From assembly GCF_012911005.2 (NCBI RefSeq), contig NZ_WTVS01000002.1, positions 62,001 through 126,000 of the forward strand: a stretch of DNA of 64,000 nt, given 5' to 3'. Under the pieces are notes generated by a model. The model searched no databases. It was not told the DNA's origin and was given only the letters and a program-made list of their open reading frames with translations. Shown here one piece after another: positions 8,765 to 17,003 of the stretch (within the stretch, counting starts at the first letter, position 1; every line of letters begins with the position of its first letter). Source of the stretch: Aromatoleum toluolicum. Lineage in GTDB: Bacteria; Pseudomonadota; Gammaproteobacteria; Burkholderiales; Rhodocyclaceae. The translations under genes were made by a program, and so were the position numbers.

Positions 8765-9583
8765 ATGAAGATCACCCGCAACTCCGGTTCGGAGCCCGCC
8801 CGCATCGACGGCGACACCCCGACCATGCGGCTTTTCAGCCTGCTGGAAGTCATCGCGGCCAAGGACCAGACCTTCTCGCTGCAGGGCCTCGTCGAGGAAA
8901 CGGGATTGCCCAAGCCCACGCTGCACCGCATGCTGCAGCAGCTCGAGTCCGAGGGCCTGCTGCACCGCGAAGGCGACGGCCGGCATTACAGCACCGGCGT
9001 GCGCCTGCGCCGCCTCGCGGAGAACCTGCTGCTCAACAGCACCACCCACGGCGCGCGCCACGTCGTGCTGCGGCAGCTGGTCGAAGAGGTCGGCGAGAGC
9101 TGCAACATCACGGCCTTCTCGGGCAGCGAAGTGATGTACCTCGACCGCCTCGAATCGACCGCGCCGCTGCGCTTCTACCTGCATCCGGGTTCGCGCGTGC
9201 CGGCCCACTGCTCCGCCACCGGCAAGCTCTTCCTCGCCCAGATGACGCCCGCCCAGCGCCGGCGCCTGCTGGCCTACGCGCCGCTGGAAAAGTTCACGCC
9301 CAACACGATCACGGATCTCGACGCGCTCGAACGCGAGATCGAGGAGGTCAAGCGCAACGGTTACGCGCTCGACAACGAGGAATTCCTGCCCGGCCTGCTG
9401 TGCATCGGCGTGCTCGTGCCGACGCAGCGCAAGCAGTCCAACATGGGTCTCGCAATCCAGGCACCGATCATGCGGCTCACGCGCGAAAAGGCCCTGCAGT
9501 TTCTCCCCGCCCTGCAGCGCGCCGCAACGGCACTCGCCAGCATCGAAGGAAACGAACCGGACGCGCAGGAGGCCGAAGCCTGA
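8765..9583 (+). CDS. IclR-family transcriptional regulator
   Basis: Protein of 272 residues. A winged helix-turn-helix spans residues 20-80 with recognition helix LPKPTLHRMLQQLESEGLL. The effector-binding domain covers about 95-260, with CNITAFSGSEVMYLDRLES and the HCSATGKLFLA segment typical of the family. ATG 8765 is preceded by a purine-rich GCGAGGT. IclR proteins usually control catabolic genes next to them, and the divergent pta-TSUP operon is the obvious candidate target. The effector cannot be read from the sequence. Confidence 0.88.
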   Translation: MKITRNSGSEPARIDGDTPTMRLFSLLEVIAAKDQTFSLQGLVEETGLPKPTLHRMLQQLESEGLLHREGDGRHYSTGVRLRRLAENLLLNSTTHGARHVVLRQLVEEVGESCNITAFSGSEVMYLDRLESTAPLRFYLHPGSRVPAHCSATGKLFLAQMTPAQRRRLLAYAPLEKFTPNTITDLDALEREIEEVKRNGYALDNEEFLPGLLCIGVLVPTQRKQSNMGLAIQAPIMRLTREKALQFLPALQRAATALASIEGNEPDAQEAEA

Positions 9584-9604
9584 GGCCTCCCGCGGGCCGG
9601 ACGG

Positions 9605-10165
9605 TCAGGATCGCGCAGCGCGACGACGTCGCACCTGCACCGCCCGTCGGCCCCAAACGAGCACGTAGTGCGTGCCCGACCACACGATGGTGACGAAGGT
9701 CGCCAGCGTCAGCACGGTGACCCACATCCCGCCGTCCACGAAGCCCGCACCGATCGCGAGGACGCTCGCGAGCAGCAGGAACTCCAGCGCCGTATTGAGC
9801 TTCGACACCGTGCTCGGCGCCATCTCCACCGTCCCGATCAGGTAGTGATACGCCAGCGCCCCGCCGACGATCACGACGTCGCGCGTGACGACGGCAGCGG
9901 CGAGCCACCACGGCAGCCGCCCGTCGAAGGCCAGCAGCAGCGTCACCGTGAGCATGGTCAGCTTGTCGGCGACCGGATCGGCGATCGCGCCGAAACGCGT
10001 GCGCAGGTTCCAGCGGCGCGCGATCAGGCCGTCGGCGAGATCCGACAGCGCCGAGACGATGAACAGCGCCAGCGCGATCCCGAACTCGCCCTGCCGCAGC
10101 AGCGCGGCAAGCGGCAAAATCAGCGCGACACGCAGCAGCGTGATGGTGTTGGGGACGTTGGGCAT
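9605..10165 (-). CDS. CDP-alcohol phosphatidyltransferase (PgsA-like)
   Basis: Integral membrane enzyme of 186 residues with about five helices. It carries the CDP-alcohol phosphatidyltransferase signature in SDLADGLIARRWN...FGAIADPVADK (D-x2-DG-x2-AR-x8-G-x3-D-x3-D). These enzymes transfer a phosphatidyl group from a CDP-diacylglycerol to an alcohol. The N terminus MPNVPNTITLLR is typical of PgsA-like proteins and fixes the start at 10165; an in-frame ATG at 10198 is less likely. Whether it makes phosphatidylglycerol phosphate or a cardiolipin-type product is not clear. The next gene upstream is a YejM-like envelope hydrolase. Confidence 0.8.
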   Translation of the reverse strand: MPNVPNTITLLRVALILPLAALLRQGEFGIALALFIVSALSDLADGLIARRWNLRTRFGAIADPVADKLTMLTVTLLLAFDGRLPWWLAAAVVTRDVVIVGGALAYHYLIGTVEMAPSTVSKLNTALEFLLLASVLAIGAGFVDGGMWVTVLTLATFVTIVWSGTHYVLVWGRRAVQVRRRRAARS

Positions 10166-10251
10166 CTGGCCGGACCACCGTGGGCTCGTCGCCCACATTA
10201 TGCATGGGTCGGCCGACGCTCGCGCCGGATGCAGCGGCACGCTCCCCGGTA

Positions 10252-12114
10252 CTAACGCACGAAGCGCCTGCTCTCGCGCACCACGTCGTCGAGCAGCGCC
10301 TGCTTGTCCGCCAGCACCTGCCTGCCTTCCTCGCGCGCGACCGGGTGGTCCTGGGCGTCGAACACGCTGTAGCGGAAGAAGGTGCTGCGCGTGTAGGGGA
10401 ATGAGATCTTGTGCTCGCCGTCGAAGATGCCCATGAAGTCGTACTCGCCCAGCACGAGGTTGTCCGCGGTGTGATCGAGCGTATCCGCGGAGCTGTAGCT
10501 GCGCGAGGGCGCCGTGACGCCGAGGTATTCGAGCAGCGTCGGCGAGATCTGCAGATGCGAGCTGCGATGCGTGACGACCTGCGGCTGCTGGCCCGGCATG
10601 CGGATCACCAGCGGCACGCGGATCTGCTCCTCGGGGAAGGTGTTGCCGTGGCCGTGGCCCCAATGACCCTTTTCCATGAACTCCTCGCCGTGGTCGCCGG
10701 TGAACAGGATCACCGTGTTGTCGAGTTCGCCCTGCGCCCGCAGGTGGTCCAGCAGGCGTCCGATCTGCGCGTCGACGTGATGCGCGGCGTTGATATAGCG
10801 CGCGTGGATCGCGTCGATGTTGTCGCGCAGGTCGAGCTTCATGTAGTCGAGCTGGCGCAGGTAGTCCTTTCGCAGCGCGGTCTCCTCCGGGAAGGCGTAG
10901 GGCGCGTGGGTGGACTCGAAGAACATGAAACCGTAGAACGGCTTGTCGGCATTGCGGTGGTCGAACTTGCCGATCAGGTCGTCGATGTTCTGCGCGTCGC
11001 GCCGCCACGGCTCGCCCTTCTGCAGCTCCTGCAGGTTCGCCTCGGGCACGCCGGTGAATACCGTGTGGCGCAGCTCCGGGTAGTCGAAGCTCTGGCTGGT
11101 GTGGATCGCGAGCTGGTAGTCGTGGTCGCGCAGGAAGTTCATCAGGGCGGGGGCGACGCGCTGGCGCTCGAAGCTGTACCAGTACGGCGCATACAGGCCG
11201 TAGAACATCGAAAACAGGCCCATGCGCGTGCGGTTGCCGCCACTGTAGTGCTGCTCGTAGCGCGTCCCCTGCTGCGAGAGCTTCCACAGGTTGGGCGTGA
11301 TCTCCGGGCTCAGCAGATCCCAGCGGAAGGATTCGCCGACCAGCATGACGAGGTTCGGCCGCTTCGCGACCGCCTTCGCGGGGAGATCGTGGCCGGGATA
11401 GTCGACGGTGCCGCCCGCGAGACGCAGCTCCTTCACGGCGGCCTGTTCGATGCCCATGCGCTTGAACACCTTGCGCGCGCCGGTGTGCAGGTGGAAGGGG
11501 ATCGCCTCGGCCGCCTGCAGGTAATCCTCCTTGCCGACGTGCTCGCTGTAGGCATACACCACCTCCTCCACCGAGAGCACCGAGAACAGCACCATCATGG
11601 ACGCGACCAGGGTGCGCGGCGACGGCGCCCAGCCATGCGTCGCGTGACGGTACAGCAGCACCAGCGCGACGCCGCACAGGACCGGGAAGACGGATACCTG
11701 CATCGCCAGCGAGCGCGTCGTCGCCTCGGTCGCGCCCAGCGCCTCGATGCCGCCCGGCGTCGTGAGCAGGTTCCACACGAAGGCGTTGAAATGGAACTGG
11801 TACAGGTCGTACAGGCGGTAGTCGGCAAAGATCGCCAGCAGCACGGCGCTGCCGCCGACGAAGGCCAGCGCGTAGGGCACCTGCACCCGCCAGCCGGGGA
11901 CGCTGCGCAGCAGCCGGCCCAGCACCGAGCTGAGGATCCACAGCGGCGCAACGTACAGGGCCGCGTAGCCGGCCGTCGCCGCGACGAGGAACATGCGGGC
12001 GCCGGCCGACGCCACTTCGGCATGCGGCCAGAAGAGCGCGATCATCGCGAAAACCGCGGCGTAGAGCAGCGCATAGTAGCGTCGCAGCACGAGCTGGGTC
12101 TGGGTGAAGGACAT
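10252..12114 (-). CDS. YejM/PbgA-like inner-membrane alkaline-phosphatase-superfamily protein, copy 1
   Basis: Protein of about 620 residues. The N-terminal 200 residues hold five hydrophobic helices (DUF3413-like), followed by a periplasmic sulfatase-fold domain. Metal-site motifs are VGESFRWDLL, FTGDHGEEFMEKGHWGHGHG and a Thr in GGNRTRMGLFSMFYG at the usual nucleophile position. YejM/PbgA proteins act in lipid A and cardiolipin homeostasis; relatives transfer phosphoethanolamine. Which activity applies here is unknown. I start at ATG 12114; a GTG at 12150 in frame is an alternative, and neither has a strong ribosome binding site. A paralogue with the same architecture lies at 60792-62672. 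Confidence 0.85.
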   Translation of the reverse strand: MSFTQTQLVLRRYYALLYAAVFAMIALFWPHAEVASAGARMFLVAATAGYAALYVAPLWILSSVLGRLLRSVPGWRVQVPYALAFVGGSAVLLAIFADYRLYDLYQFHFNAFVWNLLTTPGGIEALGATEATTRSLAMQVSVFPVLCGVALVLLYRHATHGWAPSPRTLVASMMVLFSVLSVEEVVYAYSEHVGKEDYLQAAEAIPFHLHTGARKVFKRMGIEQAAVKELRLAGGTVDYPGHDLPAKAVAKRPNLVMLVGESFRWDLLSPEITPNLWKLSQQGTRYEQHYSGGNRTRMGLFSMFYGLYAPYWYSFERQRVAPALMNFLRDHDYQLAIHTSQSFDYPELRHTVFTGVPEANLQELQKGEPWRRDAQNIDDLIGKFDHRNADKPFYGFMFFESTHAPYAFPEETALRKDYLRQLDYMKLDLRDNIDAIHARYINAAHHVDAQIGRLLDHLRAQGELDNTVILFTGDHGEEFMEKGHWGHGHGNTFPEEQIRVPLVIRMPGQQPQVVTHRSSHLQISPTLLEYLGVTAPSRSYSSADTLDHTADNLVLGEYDFMGIFDGEHKISFPYTRSTFFRYSVFDAQDHPVAREEGRQVLADKQALLDDVVRESRRFVR

Positions 12115-12245
12115 GTAGGGTTTCCCGGTGCGAGGTTCGGACGGTTTCACAATCGCGGCAGGATGACGCCGGGGCCGTCAAACACCCGTCGAGCACATGT
12201 CAAGACATCGTGAAACCCGCCCGCCCCGCACCGGCGGGCCGCACC

Positions 12246-13541
12246 CTATCCCGCGCGTGCCGCCAGCAAGGTCAGCGCATGCAGCAACAAGCCGATCGCC
12301 CCGCCCACCAGCGTGCCGTTCAGGCGGATGAACTGCAGGTCGCGGCCCACGCTCAGCTCCAGCTCGCGCACCAGGTCCTCGTCCTTCCAGCCGCGGATCG
12401 TCGACGCGATGTGATCGGCCAGCCCGTCGCGGAAATCGTCCGCGAGCGCAACGACGGCCGACTGCAGGTGGTCGTCGAGCGAATCGTGCAACGCCGGATT
12501 GGTCGCGAGCGTCGCCCCGAAGGCCATCGCGGCGCCGCGCAGCCGGGTCGCGAGATGCGAGTCGGCGCGCTGCAGGTCGCTGCGCAGCCAGGTCTTCATG
12601 TCGTCCCACAAGCCGTTCAGGTACTCGCCCATCGCCGGGTGCGCGAGCATGTCGCGCTTGGCGGACTCGATGCGCGCCGCCAGGTCCGCGTCCGTCTTCA
12701 GGCGCCCGATGAACTCCGCGACCGATTCGTCGAACGCCTGCCGGCGCGGATGCCGCGGGTCGTCGCCGATGTCGTGCAGCCAGCCGTTGATGCCGCGCAC
12801 GATGCTCCCGGCGATGCGGCGCGAGAATTCCTCGGTGTCGGTCACGAGGCCCACCGTCCGCAGCACCTTCGGATATTCCTTGCCCGCCACCTCGACGATC
12901 ATCGCCGCGAACGCCGCCTGCACGTCCGGGTCGTCCAGCCATCGCGCCAGACGCGCGAGCGCGGCGTCCAGCACCTCCTGATGGCGATCGTCGGCCGTCA
13001 GCGCGTCGAGGATCTTCCCCGACATCGCCGACAGGTCGAGGTCCTTCAGCCGCCCACGGATCGCCGCGGCGAGAAAGCGCCGCACGCGCGCATCGTCGAT
13101 GAAGTCCAGCCAGCCCGCCAGCGCCGACGCGAGCTTGCCGGCCATCAGCGCCGCATTGTCCGGCTGCTGCAGCCAGAGCGCGAGGCGGCCGGCCGGATCG
13201 AAGGCGCGCAGCTTGCGCACGATGGTGTCGGTGGCGAGGAACTTGTCGCGGATGAAGGTCGCCAGGTTGCCGGCGATGCGGTCCTTGTTGGCCGGAATGA
13301 TCGCGGTGTGCGGGATCGGCAAGCCGAGCGGATGGCGGAACAGCGCAACGACGGCGAACCAGTCGGCGAGCGCGCCGATCATCGCCGCCTCGGCGAAGGC
13401 CGCGACCCAGGCCCAGATCCCCGCGCCGTGCTGCAGGCGCGCGAGCACGAACAGCAGCGTCACCGTCACGAGCAGCGCCAGCGCCACGCGCTTCATCTTC
13501 GCCAGCTCGCGGGCCTTGACCACGGCCGCAGACGCGCTCAT
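12246..13541 (-). CDS. DUF445 family membrane-anchored protein
   Basis: Protein of 431 residues starting at ATG 13541 with GGGCGGA just upstream; an in-frame ATG at 13634 is rejected. It has one or two hydrophobic helices at residues 15-65 (KRVALALLVTVTLLFVLARL, then an alanine-rich segment). The family-specific GALADWFAVVALFRHPLGLPIPHTAIIP follows, then a long amphipathic helical region, and a C-terminal hydrophobic segment (GGAIGLLLHALTLLAAR). This matches DUF445 (YjiN-like) proteins of unknown function. It is separated by 131 bases from the YejM-like gene downstream on the same strand. Confidence 0.8.
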   Translation of the reverse strand: MSASAAVVKARELAKMKRVALALLVTVTLLFVLARLQHGAGIWAWVAAFAEAAMIGALADWFAVVALFRHPLGLPIPHTAIIPANKDRIAGNLATFIRDKFLATDTIVRKLRAFDPAGRLALWLQQPDNAALMAGKLASALAGWLDFIDDARVRRFLAAAIRGRLKDLDLSAMSGKILDALTADDRHQEVLDAALARLARWLDDPDVQAAFAAMIVEVAGKEYPKVLRTVGLVTDTEEFSRRIAGSIVRGINGWLHDIGDDPRHPRRQAFDESVAEFIGRLKTDADLAARIESAKRDMLAHPAMGEYLNGLWDDMKTWLRSDLQRADSHLATRLRGAAMAFGATLATNPALHDSLDDHLQSAVVALADDFRDGLADHIASTIRGWKDEDLVRELELSVGRDLQFIRLNGTLVGGAIGLLLHALTLLAARAG

Positions 13542-14085
13542 TCCGCCCACTCCGGCCCGAACCCGGAACAAATTTTCACAGTCGAGGAAAGCACGCCTGC
13601 CATACTTCCGCGCTCCATGCTCCGCACCATGCATTCAGCTTACACGCGCAAGCGCCGCACCGGACAGCAGCGCGGCTGCGCGGCCCCGCAGCGGATCACG
13701 CCGCCCCCCTTCCGTGCGTCGCGCGCCGCGCGCCATTCGTCAGCGGTGTAGTTGTAACAGGAGTCCCTTCACGCTACATAGCGAAGGCCGCAGGCCGCGC
13801 CCAACATGCTTATCGGGTCAGCGTCGCCGACACCGGGGCGGCAACCCCGGGGTTGCCGAAGCTCGGAAACATTTGCTTGCATTCTCGCCTTTACCCCCTC
13901 CGAATGAGGATTACACTAGCACTTGCAAATACGCGGGAATTTTTACCACGCAGATGTGTTCACAGTATGGGGCCCGACCATTCGCCCCGTGGCAGAAACG
14001 AACAGACTGCGTAACGGTGAGCATTTCCTGCATCGACGCAACGACGTCCCGAATTTCCCTGTAGAAGCCTGTTAGGAGACTGCAC
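13542..14085. other. leader region upstream of the RTX gene
   Basis: This 544-base gap contains no convincing gene. From left to right it holds the DUF445 upstream region and the octamers CAGGAGTC (13758-13765) and CCTTCACG (13766-13773), which recur in the leader of the autotransporter gene. A hairpin formed by CCTT-CGCTA / TAGCG-AAGG lies at 13766-13784, and a perfect 20-base palindrome at 13839-13858. After that comes an AT-richer stretch (13865-13950) that could carry the RTX promoter. Confidence 0.5.
13839..13858. promoter_or_regulatory. 20-bp perfect palindrome in the RTX leader
   Basis: CGGCAACCCC followed directly by its reverse complement GGGGTTGCCG, about 230 bases upstream of the RTX start. 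With no loop bases it suits a dimeric protein site better than an RNA hairpin. The function is unknown. Confidence 0.4.
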
Positions 14086-15663
14086 ATGGCAACGATCACC
14101 CTCGCCCCCACCGTATCGACCGACCACGCCGACGATTTGGCGGGCGACATCAGCTCCACTACCGTCCTTTCGTCCTCGACGACGCAGATCACCCTCGGCC
14201 TGACCTATGAGGGCGACGACCTGCCGCATGCGAGCACCCTCGTCATCACCGGCACTTTCCCCGCCAGCGACCTGAGCGCGGGCACGATCACCAGCCTCGA
14301 CTTCCGCGATGCCGGCAGCGCTTCGCTGATGCTGGTCAGTGACCTGTCGCTGTCGACGACGAACTTCAACGCCCTGCTTCTGAATGAGGAACTCTTCGAG
14401 GACTTCGTCGAGGACATCGTGCACGCGCAGTTCGGCACGGACTTCGACGACCACGGCGGCCACAAGGACAACGACACCTACAACGGCACCGGCAGCGACG
14501 ACACCGTGCACTACGATGACTCCTCCAAGAAGGTGACCGTCAATCTCACCAACGGCACGTCCCGCGGCCAGGGCACCGACACGCTTACCGGCATCGAGAA
14601 CATCGTCGGCTCGCGCGGCAGCGACAACATCACCGGCAGTGATCTCGACAACGTGCTCGACGGCAACGACGGCAACGACAAACTGTTCGGTCTCGCCGGC
14701 GATGACGAACTCCTCGGCGGCAAGGGTAACGATCACCTCACCGGCGGCGATGGCGACGACGACTTGCTCGGCGACAAAGGCAACGACCACCTCGACGGCG
14801 GCGCTGGCAACGACTTCCTCGACGGTGACGACGGCAACGACAAGCTGACCGGCGGCGAGGGCGATGACGAGATCCACGGCGGCAGCGGCAACGACAACAT
14901 CATCGCCGGGAACGGTTTCAATATCGTCGATGCCGGCAGCGGCAACGACAAGGTCACCGCCGGTGACAACGACGACATCATCGACGCTGGCTCGGGCAAC
15001 GACACGATCATGGCCGGCGCGGGCAACGATGACATCTTCGGCGGCGCCGGCAAGGACAACATCAAGGCCGGCGACGGCGACGACTTCATCGACGGCGGCG
15101 CCGATGCGGACAACATGGCCGGTGGCGCAGGCAATGACACCTACGTCGTCGACAACGCCAAGGACAAGATCGTCGAGCAGGCCGGCCAGGGCAATGACAC
15201 CGTGATGGCGTCGTCCGACTTCAGCCTCGCGAAACTCGCCAACGTCGAGAACATCGAGCTCACGGGTACCGGCGCGTTCAGCGCAACCGGCAACGCCGGC
15301 GCCAACATCCTGGATGGCAACGCCGGCTCCAACGTCCTGACCGGCGGCGCAGGCGCAGACGTGTTCGTGTTCGACGACCTCACCGGCACCGACACGATCA
15401 CCGACTTCGTCCACGGCACCGACGAGATCTGGATCGACAACAGCGTGTTCACCGCCCTCACCACCGATGGCGCACTCGCGGCCGGCAACTTCGTCACCGG
15501 TGCAGGTGCCGTCGCCCTCGACGCCGACGACTTCCTCGTCTTCGACAGCACCAGCGGCGCGCTGTACTACGACGCGGACGGCAACGCCGCCGGCGCAGCG
15601 GTGCACATCGCCAACGTCAACGTCGGTTCGGGCCTCGCCTTCGACGACGTCACCGTCATCTAA
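14086..15663 (+). CDS. RTX calcium-binding repeat protein (type I secreted)
   Basis: Very acidic protein of 525 residues with no N-terminal signal peptide. Residues 1-125 form a unique domain. From about residue 175 to 350 there are some fifteen nonapeptide repeats of the GGxGNDxLx type (for example GGKGNDHLT, GGAGNDFLD), which fold as a calcium-bound parallel beta-roll. A further repeat block lies at 400-425. The C-terminal 100 residues (VFVFDDLTGTDTITDFVHGTDEI) are typical of the type I secretion signal region. TAGGAGA precedes the ATG. No ABC exporter, membrane-fusion protein or TolC gene is adjacent, so export must use a machine encoded elsewhere. No catalytic domain is visible; a surface or matrix role is possible. 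Confidence 0.85.
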   Translation: MATITLAPTVSTDHADDLAGDISSTTVLSSSTTQITLGLTYEGDDLPHASTLVITGTFPASDLSAGTITSLDFRDAGSASLMLVSDLSLSTTNFNALLLNEELFEDFVEDIVHAQFGTDFDDHGGHKDNDTYNGTGSDDTVHYDDSSKKVTVNLTNGTSRGQGTDTLTGIENIVGSRGSDNITGSDLDNVLDGNDGNDKLFGLAGDDELLGGKGNDHLTGGDGDDDLLGDKGNDHLDGGAGNDFLDGDDGNDKLTGGEGDDEIHGGSGNDNIIAGNGFNIVDAGSGNDKVTAGDNDDIIDAGSGNDTIMAGAGNDDIFGGAGKDNIKAGDGDDFIDGGADADNMAGGAGNDTYVVDNAKDKIVEQAGQGNDTVMASSDFSLAKLANVENIELTGTGAFSATGNAGANILDGNAGSNVLTGGAGADVFVFDDLTGTDTITDFVHGTDEIWIDNSVFTALTTDGALAAGNFVTGAGAVALDADDFLVFDSTSGALYYDADGNAAGAAVHIANVNVGSGLAFDDVTVI

Positions 15664-15681
15664 GCCGCATCAGGCTCACCC

Positions 15682-15724
15682 CGGGGCAAGCCCTCCCGCC
15701 GCATCCGGCGAGGCGCTTGCCCCG
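15682..15724 (+). terminator. hairpin between convergent RTX and terC genes
   Basis: Outer stem CGGGGCAAGC (15682-15691) / GCTTGCCCCG (15715-15724) encloses an inner stem CGCCG / CGGCG. A short T-containing stretch follows on the plus strand. Its position between convergent stops suggests transcription termination, though the U-run is weak. Confidence 0.55.
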
Positions 15725-15748
15725 TTTCCGTTCACGCCGGCGCCGTCC

Positions 15749-16738
15749 TCAGGTCCCGCGCCCCTCGGTTGCAGTCTTCGCCGCTGCCGCGCCGCGGCGC
15801 AGCGACAGCACGATCGCGCCGCCGATGATCGCCGCCACGACGGCGAGCGACACCGCCGCCGGGATCTTGATCACGTCGATGAGCAGCATCTTCGTGCCGA
15901 TGAACACCAGCACCAGCGCCAGGCCATATTTCAGCAGCGAGAAGCGGTCGGCCATGCCCGCCAGCAGGAAGTACATCGCCCGCAGGCCCAGGATCGCGAA
16001 CACGTTCGACGTCAGCACGATGAAGGGGTCGGTCGTGATCGCGAAGATCGCGGGGATCGAGTCGACCGCGAAGATCACGTCGGAGACTTCCACCAGCACC
16101 AGCGCGAGGAACAGCGGCGTCGCGTAACGCACGAGGCGCCCGCCTTCGTGCCGCATGACGAAGAAACGCTCGCCCTCGAGATGCTCGGTGATGCGCATGT
16201 GCCCGCGCAGCCAGCGGATCAGCGGATTGTTCGCGAGGTCCGGCTGCGCCTCCGCGAACCACCACATCTTCACGCCGGTGAACAGCAGGAAGGCGCCGAA
16301 GACGTACAGGATCCAGTGGAACTTCGCGATCAGCCACACACCGGCGAAGATCATCACCGTGCGCAGCACGATCGCGCCGATCACGCCGTAGGCCAGCACG
16401 CGCTTCTGCAGTTCCAGCGGCACGGCAAAGAAGCCGAACAGCATCAGCCACACGAACACGTTGTCGACGGCGAGCGATTTCTCGATCAGGTAGCCGGTCA
16501 GGAACTCCAGCGTCTTCTGGTTCGCCACCTCGCGCCCGAGCGAACCGTCGAGATAGCCCCACAGGCCGGCCGCAAACGCGAGGGAAACGGCCACCCAGAC
16601 TGCCGACCACGTCCCTGCCTCGCGAAAACTCACCCGATGCTGCCGGCCGCCGCCGACGACGAACAGGTCCACCGCGAGCATCGCCAACACGATGCCGAAG
16701 AAGCCCGCCCACATCCACCATGTACCAATCGTTTCCAT
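15749..16738 (-). CDS. TerC-family membrane transporter (Alx-like)
   Basis: Polytopic inner-membrane protein of 329 residues with about nine helices. The family signatures are [20 protein letters not shown] and the second conserved segment [21 protein letters not shown], each with acidic residues inside the membrane. Start ATG 16738 is set by TAGGAGGGAACC directly upstream; a longer frame would run into the riboswitch. TerC/Alx-type proteins are implicated in manganese export or metalation of exported proteins. The yybP-ykoY riboswitch and a hairpin/terminator immediately upstream support manganese-responsive control. Confidence 0.9.
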   Translation of the reverse strand: METIGTWWMWAGFFGIVLAMLAVDLFVVGGGRQHRVSFREAGTWSAVWVAVSLAFAAGLWGYLDGSLGREVANQKTLEFLTGYLIEKSLAVDNVFVWLMLFGFFAVPLELQKRVLAYGVIGAIVLRTVMIFAGVWLIAKFHWILYVFGAFLLFTGVKMWWFAEAQPDLANNPLIRWLRGHMRITEHLEGERFFVMRHEGGRLVRYATPLFLALVLVEVSDVIFAVDSIPAIFAITTDPFIVLTSNVFAILGLRAMYFLLAGMADRFSLLKYGLALVLVFIGTKMLLIDVIKIPAAVSLAVVAAIIGGAIVLSLRRGAAAAKTATEGRGT

Positions 16739-16800
16739 GAGGTTCCCTCCTAGTCGGATCCGCCAGTCCGTCCTGTCGCGCCGCAGGCGCACAAAACAGA

Positions 16801-16833
16801 ACGGCCCTTTGTCCAGCGAGGATGAAGGGCCGT
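16801..16833 (-). terminator. expression-platform terminator of the terC riboswitch
   Basis: On the minus strand ACGGCCCTT (16833-16825) pairs with AAGGGCCGT (16809-16801) and is followed by TCTGTTTTGT. It lies between the riboswitch aptamer and the terC ribosome binding site, so it is the likely transcriptional switch element. Confidence 0.7.
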
Positions 16834-16841
16834 GGATCTGA

Positions 16842-16972
16842 CAAGGGGACCTCCGCCATCGCGGCAAAGGTCTTGCTCGCAGCCGTCAGGAACCGACTGC
16901 CCGGGCGCCGGGCAACCCCCGTGCGGGGACTGCCGAATTGACGACGCCGCGGCGGAGAGCTACTCCCCCTTG
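16842..16972 (-). promoter_or_regulatory. yybP-ykoY manganese riboswitch
   Basis: Read on the minus strand, the element has the two conserved blocks of this class: GGGGGAGTAGC at the 5' side and GCGAGCAAGACCTTTGCCGC at the 3' side. A CGTCGTCAA segment and a variable GC-rich helix lie between them. P1 forms from CAAGGGG (from 16972) and CCCCTTG (to 16842). The class binds Mn2+ and turns on Mn2+ export or homeostasis genes; the gene behind it is TerC-family, one of the known target types. The start of terC lies 104 bases downstream. Confidence 0.88.
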
Positions 16973-17003
16973 GGACGAAAGAAAAATAGAACGTCCGGCG
17001 CCA

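Noticed and set aside
9605-12196. Single 863-codon minus-strand frame suggesting a fusion protein
   Set aside because: Only the last 186 codons match a family (CDP-alcohol phosphatidyltransferase); the rest is an out-of-frame shadow of the YejM-like gene on the same strand.
13790-13865. Possible c-di-GMP (GEMM) riboswitch upstream of the RTX gene
   Set aside because: Only the terminal GGGGTTGCCGAAGC resembles the class. The GCAAA-containing core blocks and GAAA tetraloop are missing, so only the palindrome is reported.
14620-15120. Regular short repeats resembling a CRISPR or satellite array
   Set aside because: The repeats are in-frame 27-base units encoding RTX nonapeptides, not direct repeats with unique spacers.
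13960-15606. Minus-strand frame of 548 codons opposite the RTX gene
   Set aside because: Val/Ala/Asp low-complexity translation is a mirror of the RTX repeats; the plus-strand frame has all family features.
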